Part shown: positions 9,572-16,676 of the stretch, piece after piece
How the letters are laid out: every line of letters starts with the position of its first letter
Position numbering within the stretch: position 1 is the stretch's first letter
DNA from: Aquihabitans sp. G128
Lineage (GTDB): Bacteria > Actinomycetota > Acidimicrobiia > Acidimicrobiales > Iamiaceae
Direction: 5' to 3'
Length of the DNA stretch: 64,000 nucleotides
Assembly (NCBI RefSeq): GCF_019048865.1
Contig: NZ_CP077604.1
Location: forward strand, 3,658,001 to 3,722,000
Translations under genes and position numbers: made by a program
Notes under the pieces: generated by a model
What the model saw: only the letters and a program-made list of their open reading frames with translations
Told to the model about the DNA's origin: nothing
Database searches by the model: none

Positions 9572-10998
9572 TGGCGTCCGACCCCACCCCTCCCAAGGCC
9601 GAGCGCAGCGACGCCCTCGTCCTGTTCGGGGCCACCGGGGACCTCGCCCACAAGAAGATCTTCCCGGCGGTCTACGAGATGGAGGCCGACGGGCGGCTCG
9701 AGGCGCCGATCATCGGCGTGGCGTCGTCCGAGGGCGACGACGAGTTCATCCGTGAGAAGGCGCGGGCCTCGGTCACCGAGCTGGTGCCCGACTTCGACCA
9801 GGCCGTGCTCGACCGCATGCTCGAGCAGGTCCACTACGTCAGCGGGGACTACCGCGAGGGCCAGGTCTACGACGACCTCGCCAAGGTGCTGAAGGGCTAC
9901 GAGCGCCCGCTCTTCTACCTCGCCATCCCGCCCGTCCTCTTCGACGACGTCGTCACCGGCCTCGACGCCTGCGGCGTGGCCAAGGGCGGCCGGGTGGTGG
10001 TCGAGAAGCCCTTCGGCCGCGACAGCGCCAGCGCCAAGGAGCTCAACGACGTGCTCCACAAGTCCTTCACCGAGGACGAGATCTTCCGGATCGACCACTA
10101 CCTCGGCAAGGAGTCTGTCGAGAACCTGCTCGTGTTCCGGTTCGCCAACTCCATGCTGGAGCCGATCTGGAACCGCAACTTCATCTCCAGCGTGCAGATC
10201 ACCATGGCCGAGGACTTCGGGGTGGGCAGCCGCGGCAAGTTCTACGAGAGCGTCGGCGCCCTGCGCGACGTGCTGCAGAACCACCTGCTCCAGATCGTGG
10301 CCCTGCTGGGCATGGAGCCGCCCGCCGGTGCCGACGCCCAGTCGCTGCGCGACGAGAAGGTGAAGCTGCTGCGCCAGGTCCGCACCTTCGAGTCGAAGGA
10401 CCTGGTCCGCGGCCAGTACCGGGGCTACGTCGACGAGGAGGGCGTCGAGGGCGGCTCCGACGTCGAGACCTACGCCGCGGTCCGCTTCGAGATCGACTCG
10501 TGGCGCTGGGCGGGGGTCCCGTGGCTGGTGCGCACCGGCAAGTCGCTGGCCACCAGCGCCACCGAGGCGATCATCACGTTCAACGCCCCGCCCCGGCTGC
10601 TCTTCACCCCGGAGGGCTCGCCCGAGCCCGGCCCGAACTTCCTCCGCTTCCAGCTGGGCAAGCAGGACGGCGTGAAGCTGCACCTGCACGCCAAGAAGCC
10701 CGGCGAGGACCTCATCCCCGAGCCGGTCGACCTGGAGGTCTCCTACGCCGAGGCCCTCGGCCCGCGCGAGGAGGCCTACCAGCGCCTGCTCGACGACGCC
10801 ATGGACGGCGACGCCCGCCGCTTCGGCCGCGAGGACGCCCTCGACGAGCAGTGGCGCATCGTGGAGCAGGTCCTCGAGGACCACGAGGAGGTCCACCTCT
10901 ACGCCGAGGGCACGATGGGCCCCCGCCAGGCCGACCGCCTGGCCAGCGACGTCGGCGGCTGGATCGACCCCAGCCCCCCGGTCACCACCCCCTCCTGA
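9571..10998 (+). CDS. zwf: glucose-6-phosphate 1-dehydrogenase
   Basis: Zwf oxidises glucose 6-phosphate to 6-phosphogluconolactone, reducing NADP (or NAD). The 475-residue product begins with the nucleotide-binding [19 protein letters not shown], followed by [10 protein letters not shown] and the family signature [19 protein letters not shown], which holds the catalytic His and substrate Lys. The ATG at 9571 overlaps the gnd stop. A longer open frame runs upstream through gnd, but only the 9571 start gives the family N-terminus. 6-phosphogluconolactonase (pgl) is not next to it, so the pathway needs a gene elsewhere. Confidence 0.95.
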
Positions 10999-11022
10999 GC
11001 GAGGGGTGGCGCTACGGATCGG

Positions 11023-11028
11023 TAGCAT
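11023..11028 (+). promoter_or_regulatory. possible -10 element (TAGCAT)
   Basis: TAGCAT matches TANNNT and sits 13 nt before the ATG at 11042, which would leave a leader of only about 6-8 nt. No -35 is obvious. It supports the 11042 start over an upstream GTG at 11006. Confidence 0.35.
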
Positions 11029-11041
11029 CTACCATGCGCCC

Positions 11042-11365
11042 ATGGAAGCGCATCGCGCCACCGGACCGTCGACGCGCCGCCCGGTCGCGTCGCTGCTGCT
11101 CGCCGTCGGCGCAGGCCTCCTCGGCGGCGTCGCACTCCGTGTGACGGGGGACCACCGGGTCGCCGAGCCGGCGAGCGACCAGCTCCTGCGTGTGGGGGCC
11201 GCATGGATCTTGCTGCTCTCCGCCGTGGCGGTCGTCGGGTTCGGCCTTGCGGTCGCATCCTCGTCCACGTCGCCTCGTTTCGGCCGCGGCCTCCAGGTGT
11301 TGGCCTGGGCGGGCGTGGCCGTGCTGGCCACGGTCGTCGGCACCGTCCTCGACGCGTGGGTCTGA
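11042..11365 (+). CDS. small membrane protein, function unknown
   Basis: A 107-residue ORF (MEAHRATGPSTRRPVASLLL) with three hydrophobic stretches: about residues 17-35 (VASLLLAVGAGLLGGVAL), 52-72 (AAWILLLSAVAVVGFGLAV) and 85-105 (VLAWAGVAVLATVVGTVLDAW). The pattern of helices separated by short polar loops suggests an integral membrane protein. A GTG at 11006 would add 12 residues, but it overlaps the likely promoter. It follows zwf by 43 bp. No family recognised. Confidence 0.5.
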   Translation: MEAHRATGPSTRRPVASLLLAVGAGLLGGVALRVTGDHRVAEPASDQLLRVGAAWILLLSAVAVVGFGLAVASSSTSPRFGRGLQVLAWAGVAVLATVVGTVLDAWV

Positions 11366-11397
11366 GCGCCGCTGGTCGCCGAGCGTGGCGGGTTGCC

Positions 11398-11403
11398 TAG
11401 GGT
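11398..11403 (+). promoter_or_regulatory. -10 element (TAGGGT) for a leaderless transcript
   Basis: TAGGGT is followed after 7 nt by ATG 11411, the leaderless spacing seen at hemB and nuoA2. The first codon would be that of a 16-residue upstream ORF, not that of the HugZ-like gene. Confidence 0.45.
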
Positions 11404-11410
11404 CGAGGCC

Positions 11411-11461
11411 ATGAGCTCGATGCTGCCGGTGCCCACCCTCGTGATCGGCGGCCTCCGGTGA
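11411..11461 (+). CDS. 16-residue leader ORF coupled to the HugZ-like gene
   Basis: ATG 11411 opens a 16-codon ORF (MSSMLPVPTLVIGGLR) whose TGA overlaps the GTG of the next gene as GTGA. It is positioned as the first codon of a leaderless mRNA, and the downstream gene has no Shine-Dalgarno of its own. The arrangement suggests translational coupling: ribosomes finishing the leader would restart at 11458. The peptide sequence itself shows no attenuator-type codon run. It is too short to be confident about. Confidence 0.35.
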   Translation: MSSMLPVPTLVIGGLR

Positions 11462-12279
11462 GCGCGCCGCAGGGGCACCAGCCCGTTGGCGTGGCGGCCG
11501 AGCCGCGCACCTCTCCCGATCCCGTGATCCTCGGCCAGGAGCCGTCCGACGCCGAGCGGGCCCGGACCCTCGCCACCGGTCGGGTCCACGGCACCCTCGG
11601 CACCGTGGCCCGCGAGCCCCAGGGCACGCCCTTCGCCTCGGTCGCGCCGTTCGGCATCGACGAGGGCGGCTCGCCCATCCTCTGCATCTCGGAGATGGCC
11701 GAGCACACCCAGAACCTCCGCCAGGACCCGCGCTGCTCGCTGCTGATCAGCGAGGTGGTCGACGAGGGCGCCGATCCGCTGGCCGCCGGCCGGGTCACGC
11801 TGCTGGGCACCGCAGCGGTGGTGGCCGACGACGAGCGCGAGGCCGCCAAGGCGGCCCACCTCGCCGGCAACCCCCACGCCGCCTACTACGTCGACTTCGG
11901 CGACTTCCACCTCTGGCGGGTCACCGTCGAGTCCATCCGCTTCGTCGGCGGCTACGGCCGCATGTCGTGGGTCGACCCGGCCACGTGGGGCGCCGCCCGC
12001 CCCGATCCGGTCTCGGGCTCGGCCGCCGGCGCCATCGAGCACCTCAACGCCGACCACGCGGACTCGCTGCTGCTCATCGCCCAGGTCACCGGCGGCCGCA
12101 CCGACGCCACCAGCGCTTCGGCCCTGGGTCTCGACCGCTACGGCCTCGACCTCCTGGCCCACGGCGAGCGCGGCACCGGCCGGGTCCGCGTGCCGTGGCC
12201 GACCGAGGTCGCGACCGGCCCGGAGATCCGCACCGCCTCGGTCGAGCTGGTCAAGGCCGCCCGCGCCGCCCAGGCCTGA
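11458..12279 (+). CDS. HugZ-like split-barrel protein (pyridoxamine-phosphate-oxidase fold + DUF2470)
   Basis: A 273-residue cytoplasmic protein. Residues about 25-170 form a flavin/heme-binding split barrel like those in pyridoxamine 5'-phosphate oxidase relatives (GTLGTVAREPQGTPFASVAPF, HTQNLRQDPRCSLLI). Residues about 185-270 match the DUF2470 domain (AIEHLNADHADSLLLIAQ). This two-part layout is that of HugZ-type heme-degrading or heme-binding proteins. With hemB/hemL and many cytochromes nearby, a role in heme turnover is reasonable, but F420- or flavin-dependent relatives share the fold, so the substrate is not settled. Start GTG 11458 overlaps the 16-codon leader ORF. Confidence 0.78.
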   Translation: MSAPQGHQPVGVAAEPRTSPDPVILGQEPSDAERARTLATGRVHGTLGTVAREPQGTPFASVAPFGIDEGGSPILCISEMAEHTQNLRQDPRCSLLISEVVDEGADPLAAGRVTLLGTAAVVADDEREAAKAAHLAGNPHAAYYVDFGDFHLWRVTVESIRFVGGYGRMSWVDPATWGAARPDPVSGSAAGAIEHLNADHADSLLLIAQVTGGRTDATSASALGLDRYGLDLLAHGERGTGRVRVPWPTEVATGPEIRTASVELVKAARAAQA

Positions 12280-12304
12280 GCCCGGCGCCAGCGGTGCCTG
12301 CGAG

Positions 12305-13564
12305 CTAGGGGAGCGGGTCCGGGACGCGCTTCACGATGGCGGCGGCCATGGCGTAGGCGGCCTCGGCGGGGCCGACCTCGTCGGGCTGGAGGAGGTTGGC
12401 CATGATGCGCAGCACCCAGTCCATGAGGCTTCGGCTGCGGATGCCCACGCGGGTGAGCTCCCGCATGAGCACCGGCTGGCCGATGACCTTGGCGAAGAGG
12501 CGGGCCACCTTGAAGTACAGGCCGTACTCCGCCTCGAGCAGCTTGGGGTACTGCTGCAGGGCCATGCCGTCGCCGGAGAGCAGCGACTCGCTGAGCAGCT
12601 CGGCCACCATCTTCCCGGTCTCGTAGGCGTAGTCGATGCCCTCGCCGTTGAAGGGGTTGACCGAGCCGCCGGCGTCGCCGACCACGGCCCAGGTGGGCCC
12701 GACCTTGGGGTTCACCGAGCCGGCCATGGGGATGCGACCGCCGGTGGGCGGCTGGCAGGGGTTCTCGGGATCGATCTTCCAGTAGTCCGGAGCGGTCGCG
12801 GCCCACTCCTTCATGAGGTGCGAGGTGTTGACCTCGCGCCAGTCCCGGAAGGTGGAGAGCAGGCCGATGCCCACGTTGATGGTGCCGTTGCCCACCGGGA
12901 AGATCCAGCCGTAGCCCGGGAGGCTGTTGCCGTTGCGGTCCCGGACGTCGAGGCAGCTCTCGATCCACGGCTCGTCGTGCAGGGGGCTCTCGTAGTAGGT
13001 CCGGATGGCCATCCCCTGGGGGAAGGCCTTGTTGCGAGCGGTGCCGAGCGCCCGTCCGAACCGGGAGTTGGCGCCGTCGGCGATGACGACGTAACGGGCG
13101 TGGACGTCCCGGGTCTCGCCGGTGGCCTTGTCCTTGACCACCGCCCCGGTGACCAGGCCGCCGTCGACGATGGGGGCGATGGCCTCGGTGCCCTCGTGCA
13201 GCTCGGCCCCGGCCTCGCCGGCGTGCTGGAAGACCAGCTGGTCGAGGTCGCGGCGCCGCACCACGAAGCCGTGGTCGGGGTAGTCGGGGTGCTGGGGCCA
13301 GTTCAGCTCGAGGGTCACGCCGTGGGCGATCGCCCGCAGGCCGCTGTAGCGGTGGTAGGGCAGCAGCGCGTCGTAGAGGCCCATGTCGCTGAGCTGCTTC
13401 ACCGCACGCGGGGTGAGGCCGTCGCCGCAGGTCTTGTCCCGGGGGAAGGTCTTGCGCTCGACGGTGACCACCCGGTGGCCGGCCTTGGCCAGCCAGTAGG
13501 AGGTGGCGGCACCGGCGGGACCGCCGCCCACCACCAGCACGTCGGCTCGGTCAACGGTGGTCAT
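12305..13564 (-). CDS. geranylgeranyl-reductase-family FAD oxidoreductase, possibly menaquinone-tail reductase (MenJ-like)
   Basis: A 419-residue flavoprotein. The N-terminal FAD dinucleotide loop is VLVVGGGPAGAATSYWLAKAGH, followed by RKTFPRDKTCGDGLTPRAV, the signature of the geranylgeranyl reductase family, and the second FAD motif VGDAGGSVNPFNGEGIDYA. Family members reduce double bonds of isoprenoid chains: the chlorophyll phytyl tail, archaeal lipids, and in mycobacteria the beta-isoprene of menaquinone (MenJ). With a bc complex and two complex I operons next door, menaquinone-tail saturation is the most natural role; this is inference. The stop lies 25 bp from the convergent HugZ-like gene. 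Confidence 0.82.
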   Translation of the reverse strand: MTTVDRADVLVVGGGPAGAATSYWLAKAGHRVVTVERKTFPRDKTCGDGLTPRAVKQLSDMGLYDALLPYHRYSGLRAIAHGVTLELNWPQHPDYPDHGFVVRRRDLDQLVFQHAGEAGAELHEGTEAIAPIVDGGLVTGAVVKDKATGETRDVHARYVVIADGANSRFGRALGTARNKAFPQGMAIRTYYESPLHDEPWIESCLDVRDRNGNSLPGYGWIFPVGNGTINVGIGLLSTFRDWREVNTSHLMKEWAATAPDYWKIDPENPCQPPTGGRIPMAGSVNPKVGPTWAVVGDAGGSVNPFNGEGIDYAYETGKMVAELLSESLLSGDGMALQQYPKLLEAEYGLYFKVARLFAKVIGQPVLMRELTRVGIRSRSLMDWVLRIMANLLQPDEVGPAEAAYAMAAAIVKRVPDPLP

Positions 13565-13618
13565 GCTCGGGCTCCGGGTTCTCGACGGCGTCGCCGGGCG
13601 AGCGGACGACCGCCCCCG

Positions 13619-13624
13619 AGCCTA
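13619..13624 (-). promoter_or_regulatory. possible -10 element (TAGGCT) for the geranylgeranyl-reductase-family gene
   Basis: On the minus strand TAGGCT (the same hexamer as at hemB) stands about 55 nt before ATG 13564, giving a leader near 48 nt. No convincing -35 is visible. Confidence 0.28.
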
Positions 13625-13671
13625 CCGAAGCGCCTCCGCGACCAGCCATCGAGCGACGGCTCCGAAACGGC

Positions 13672-13701
13672 CAGCGGCCGGTCCCGGAGGACCGGCCGCT
13701 G
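13672..13701 (-). terminator. intrinsic-type hairpin after the divergent cytochrome c gene
   Basis: A perfect 13-bp inverted repeat, CAGCGGCCGGTCC / GGACCGGCCGCTG, with a 4-nt loop. It lies 34 nt past the stop of the minus-strand cytochrome c gene and is followed on that strand by only a short T run (CCGTTTCGG). The stem is very stable, so termination is likely, though the U-tract is weak. It also separates this gene from the next minus-strand gene. Confidence 0.62.
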
Positions 13702-13734
13702 CGGCGTGCTCGTGGCGGGCCGGAGCCCGAGGGC

Positions 13735-14550
13735 TCAGCCGGCCGGCTCGGCGGCCTTCAGGTCCGGGTCGCCACCGGGGCCGGCCTCGACCACCGCGGT
13801 GATCTGGGCGGCCACGGCCGCCGGGTCGGCGGCGAAGGTCTCGGCGTTGAAGGACTTGTCGGCGGTGGGGTCGGCGCCGGAGATCTCGTCCCGGACGTAG
13901 ATGACCACGGCCGCCAGCTCCTCGGGGTCGAGCGTGCCGGAGAAGGCGGGCATCACGCCGGGGAGGGTGCTGGTGTTCATGGCGCCGCCCGGACGGTCCT
14001 TGTCGCCGTAGGTGCCGTCGGCGCGGGCGCCGCCCTCGGCGCCGAACTCGATCCAGTGGGCCATGGCCAGCGGGTCCGAGAAGGTCTTGAGGACGTGGCC
14101 GTCGCTGAGCTGCTGGCCGGTGAGGCCCTCGGTGGCGCCGGCGCCGGTGGCGCCGTGGCAGCTGGCGCAGTTGGCGGTGTAGACGGCCTTGCCGATGACC
14201 AGCGGGTCGTTCTCGCCGGCCGGCGGCGGCTGCACGGCGTAGACGTAGATGAACGCCCAGAGCGGGAGCAGGGCCAGGATCGGCGCCGCCCAGAACGGCA
14301 CCCGCTTCCGGTTCTTGGCGGCGGCCACCACCGGGATGTCCGGCTTGGCCGGGGTGGGCTCGTTGTCGAGGGTGGGGAGCGGCGCTTGCGCCTTCTCCTT
14401 CTTGGCCACCGCAGCCGATGGGGCGGCAGCGCCGGCGTCGGCGGCCGGAGCGTCGGCCGCAGGCGCGGCACCGGCGGCGTCGCCGCCGCCGGTCATGGCA
14501 GCGCGACGTTCGGCAGCACGCTTGAGCAGGTGCTCGGGGATCTCGGTCAC
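13735..14550 (-). CDS. membrane-anchored mono-heme cytochrome c
   Basis: A 271-residue protein. It starts with a soluble, Ala-rich segment opening TEIPEHLLKRAAERRAAM, then one transmembrane helix (about 95-118, VPFWAAPILALLPLWAFIYVY), then an extracytoplasmic class I cytochrome c domain with heme motif CASCHG (about residue 139) and a likely axial Met in MPAFSGTLDPEELAAVV. It should carry electrons from the bc complex toward an oxidase. Start GTG 14550 is fixed by GGAGG 7 nt upstream; an upstream ATG reading is rejected. It is transcribed divergently from the bc operon, and its N-terminal motif recurs twice in the subunit IV-like protein of that operon. Confidence 0.88.
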   Translation of the reverse strand: MTEIPEHLLKRAAERRAAMTGGGDAAGAAPAADAPAADAGAAAPSAAVAKKEKAQAPLPTLDNEPTPAKPDIPVVAAAKNRKRVPFWAAPILALLPLWAFIYVYAVQPPPAGENDPLVIGKAVYTANCASCHGATGAGATEGLTGQQLSDGHVLKTFSDPLAMAHWIEFGAEGGARADGTYGDKDRPGGAMNTSTLPGVMPAFSGTLDPEELAAVVIYVRDEISGADPTADKSFNAETFAADPAAVAAQITAVVEAGPGGDPDLKAAEPAG

Positions 14551-14610
14551 GATCGTCCTCCGGCGGCGGTCGATGCGCACCCGGCAAGGGGCCGAGCGCG
14601 GAACGGCGTC

Positions 14611-14616
14611 ACTCTA
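14611..14616 (-). promoter_or_regulatory. possible -10 element (TAGAGT) for the divergent cytochrome c gene
   Basis: TAGAGT on the minus strand fits TANNNT and lies about 60 nt before GTG 14550, leaving a leader of about 53 nt that contains the GGAGG ribosome site. No clear -35. Confidence 0.35.
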
Positions 14617-14864
14617 GGCGTGGGCCCCGCGAGGGGGCCAAGCGGCGGCGACGGGCTCCCGGGGGGGCGCGCCGCCGGCGGGGGCCGGCAGGGGCCGGGA
14701 GCCGTGCCGGATCGGCCGGCCAGGAGGCCGAGAACCACGGCGCCAGGAGGCCTCGTGAACGGGGTGAGAACCACCCCGGTGGGAATGTGTGGGTCCTGAG
14801 GTCGCGTGCTAGACCGTCATTCGGAGCCGGAACCGACACCTGCGTCGTGCCCGTCCACCCGTAT

Positions 14865-14880
14865 TGTGATCGGATTCACG
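14865..14880. promoter_or_regulatory. CRP/GlxR-type operator in front of the bc operon
   Basis: TGTGATCGGATTCACG matches the TGTGA-N6-TCACA operator of CRP-family regulators (E. coli CRP, mycobacterial Crp, corynebacterial GlxR) in 9 of 10 fixed bases. It ends 17 nt before the ATG at 14898, immediately before the AGGAGG ribosome site, and overlaps a possible -10 TATTGT at 14862-14867. That position would suit repression or start-site control. GlxR is known to control respiratory genes in corynebacteria; a cAMP-responsive role here is inference. Confidence 0.55.
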
Positions 14881-14897
14881 AGGAGGCAGTAGCGCCA

Positions 14898-15389
14898 ATG
14901 ATCACCGCTTCTCTCGGCGCCGAGCTGTGGCACGTCGTCTGCTCGATCGCCCTCGGCTTCGCCAACGTGGCCTTCACCGGCTCCCTGCTGCTCTCGTTCG
15001 CCATGATGGGCTCGATCCTCTGGTACGCGAAGCGCCGCCCGAAGGGCACCCCGGTCAGCTGGGGCGAGGCCATGGCCGCCGCCATGTACGTCACCTTCAT
15101 CCTCTTCTTCTTCTTCGGCGTGGTCCCGGACCGCTGGCTCAACTACGCCCAGGGCTCGCTCTCCATGCGCTCCGACGCCATCCTCGCCGGCCCGGGCTCC
15201 ACCGGGTGGTTCAAGGACATCCCCGTCGTCATCTCCAAGGGCACCATCGCCGACCTCGTGACCGTGCTGCTCTACGGCCTCGGCTTCAACCTCAGCGTGA
15301 TCATGTGGGCCAAGTGGCAGAAGCGGGGCGACGCCGTGACCGAAGAGGTCGAGAAGTCCAACTACGGCCGGCCGCTGGTGAAGGCCTGA
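14898..15389 (+). CDS. three-helix membrane protein of the bc operon, function unknown
   Basis: A 163-residue protein with transmembrane segments at about residues 12-42 (VCSIALGFANVAFTGSLLLS), 55-75 (AAAMYVTFILFFFFGVVPD) and 114-136 (ADLVTVLLYGLGFNLSVIMW), and a charged C-terminal tail. No heme, Fe-S or nucleotide motif is present. It is the first gene of the bc operon, has a strong AGGAGG, and stops 4 bp before the ferredoxin gene. The position suggests a membrane anchor or accessory subunit for the ferredoxin or the bc complex. I do not recognise a family. Confidence 0.75.
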   Translation: MITASLGAELWHVVCSIALGFANVAFTGSLLLSFAMMGSILWYAKRRPKGTPVSWGEAMAAAMYVTFILFFFFGVVPDRWLNYAQGSLSMRSDAILAGPGSTGWFKDIPVVISKGTIADLVTVLLYGLGFNLSVIMWAKWQKRGDAVTEEVEKSNYGRPLVKA

Positions 15390-15393
15390 CGCC

Positions 15394-15810
15394 ATGACCA
15401 AGACCGATGCGAACCCGCCGATGCCGGAGTTCCTCACCGACTACGCGCTGGTCGAGGTGGACGCCGACTACCTCGCCAAGGCGGTCAAGCCGAAGCAGTT
15501 CATCCACATCGACCAGTCCGAGTGCATCATGTGCGAGGGCTGCGTCGACATCTGCCCGTGGAAGTGCATCCACATGGTGGACCCCGGCTCCATCGCCGAG
15601 GCCGACGGCACCGAGCGCCCGGGCATCGACCCCAGCGACAACGTCATCTTCCTGATCGACGACGACGTGTGCACCCGCTGCGCGCTCTGCGTCGATCGCT
15701 GCCCCACCGGCGTGATCATCCTCGGCAAGATCGGGGATCCCGCCGCCAACGGCGACGGCCACCAGCGCACCAACACCCACGGCTACGGCTACGGGATGCG
15801 CCTCGGATGA
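15394..15810 (+). CDS. ferredoxin with two [4Fe-4S] sites, in the bc operon
   Basis: A 138-residue soluble protein with two CxxCxxCxxxCP motifs: CIMCEGCVDICP (about residue 46) and CTRCALCVDRCP (about residue 93), the second close to the normal spacing of a bacterial-type 2[4Fe-4S] ferredoxin but separated by an insert (DPGSIAEADGTERPGIDPSD). The N- and C-terminal extensions are not typical of small ferredoxins; the tail ends HGYGYGMRLG. It lies between the three-helix protein and the cytochrome b gene, so it probably docks to the bc complex or passes electrons between the quinone pool and a soluble partner. It is also a possible partner of complex I set 2, which lacks the NADH module. Confidence 0.88.
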   Translation: MTKTDANPPMPEFLTDYALVEVDADYLAKAVKPKQFIHIDQSECIMCEGCVDICPWKCIHMVDPGSIAEADGTERPGIDPSDNVIFLIDDDVCTRCALCVDRCPTGVIILGKIGDPAANGDGHQRTNTHGYGYGMRLG

Positions 15811-15887
15811 GCCCGCACCGCACCACCGCACGCACGACCCGCACCACCCTGGCTCCCCGCCGGATCGATCGGGAGAAGTAGTCACCG

Positions 15888-16661
15888 ATGGCAAAGACCA
15901 TGCAGAACAAGGGCTCCGACAAGCTCAAGGACCTGACCGACAGCGTCCAGGGCTCGCAGGCCTGGAACTCGATCTTCCGTCCCGGGTCGATCTTCCGGAA
16001 GGGCTACACCGACAGCCCCCGGAACCGGTCCTACGTCATCATGAACTCGGTGCTGTACCACCTGCACCCGGTGAAGGTGAAGCGCCACGCGGTGAAGGTG
16101 AGCTACACGCTCTGCCTCGGCGGCCTCTCGTTCTTCCTCTTCATCCTGCTGACGGTGACGGGCATCTTCCTGATGTTCTTCTACCGCCCCACCGCCGCCC
16201 AGGCCTGGAACGACATCTACACCCTGCAGACCTCGGTGACCTTCGGGCTCCTGGTGCGCAACATGCACCGGTGGTCCGCCCACCTGATGGTGCTGTCGGT
16301 GTTCCTGCACATGGCCCGCGTCTTCTACCACGGCGCCTACAAGCCGCCCCGTGAGTTCAACTGGGTCATCGGCATCGTGCTGCTGCTCCTGACCCTGCTG
16401 CTGTCCTTCACCGGCTACCTGCTGCCGTGGGACCAGCTGGCCCTCTGGGCCGTGACCGTGGGAACCAACATGATGGGCTACACGCCCGTCTTCGGGAACC
16501 AGGTGCGCTTCGTGCTGCTCGGCGGCTCGGAGATCGGCACCGATACGCTCCTCCGTTGGTACGTGCTGCACGTGCTGATGCTCCCCTTCGTCATCGTGAT
16601 CTTCATGGCCATCCACTTCTGGCGTGTCCGCAAGGACGGCGGCATCAGTGGCCCCCTGTAG
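15888..16661 (+). CDS. qcrB: cytochrome b6-type subunit of a quinol:cytochrome c oxidoreductase
   Basis: The heme-b half of a split cytochrome b (257 residues, four helices), which holds two b hemes across the membrane. Likely ligands are H127/H141 and H228/H243; the spacings 14 and 15 are those of cytochrome b6, not the 14/14 of mitochondrial-type cytochrome b. C76, in TLCLGG, lies exactly 51 residues before H127, the same distance as Cys35 to His86 in cytochrome b6, where that Cys binds heme c_i covalently. PWDQ and the terminal GISGPL are also b6-like. The N-terminal 45 residues are an added soluble segment. GGGAGAAG is the ribosome site. The symbol is a functional analogy; qcr and pet naming both apply. 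Confidence 0.93.
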   Translation: MAKTMQNKGSDKLKDLTDSVQGSQAWNSIFRPGSIFRKGYTDSPRNRSYVIMNSVLYHLHPVKVKRHAVKVSYTLCLGGLSFFLFILLTVTGIFLMFFYRPTAAQAWNDIYTLQTSVTFGLLVRNMHRWSAHLMVLSVFLHMARVFYHGAYKPPREFNWVIGIVLLLLTLLLSFTGYLLPWDQLALWAVTVGTNMMGYTPVFGNQVRFVLLGGSEIGTDTLLRWYVLHVLMLPFVIVIFMAIHFWRVRKDGGISGPL

Positions 16662-16676
16662 GACTGGAGCAACGGC

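Larger units (their letters stand above)
14551..14897. other. divergent control region between the cytochrome c gene and the bc operon
   Basis: No gene is seen in these 347 bp. Besides the -10 box and the CRP-like site listed separately, it holds several short inverted repeats: GGCCCC/GGGGCC around 14622-14638 and GGGGTG-AGAAC-CACCCC at 14761-14777. Two imperfect copies of a GCCAGGAGGCC...GAGAACCAC pattern occur near 14719-14772. The repeats could be operator half-sites or local structure; GC-rich DNA produces such repeats by chance. Confidence 0.5.

Noticed and set aside
14641-14800. Short ORFs in the divergent region between the cytochrome c gene and the bc operon
   Set aside because: Their translations are Pro/Arg/Gly low-complexity without a ribosome site. 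The region is better read as regulatory DNA.
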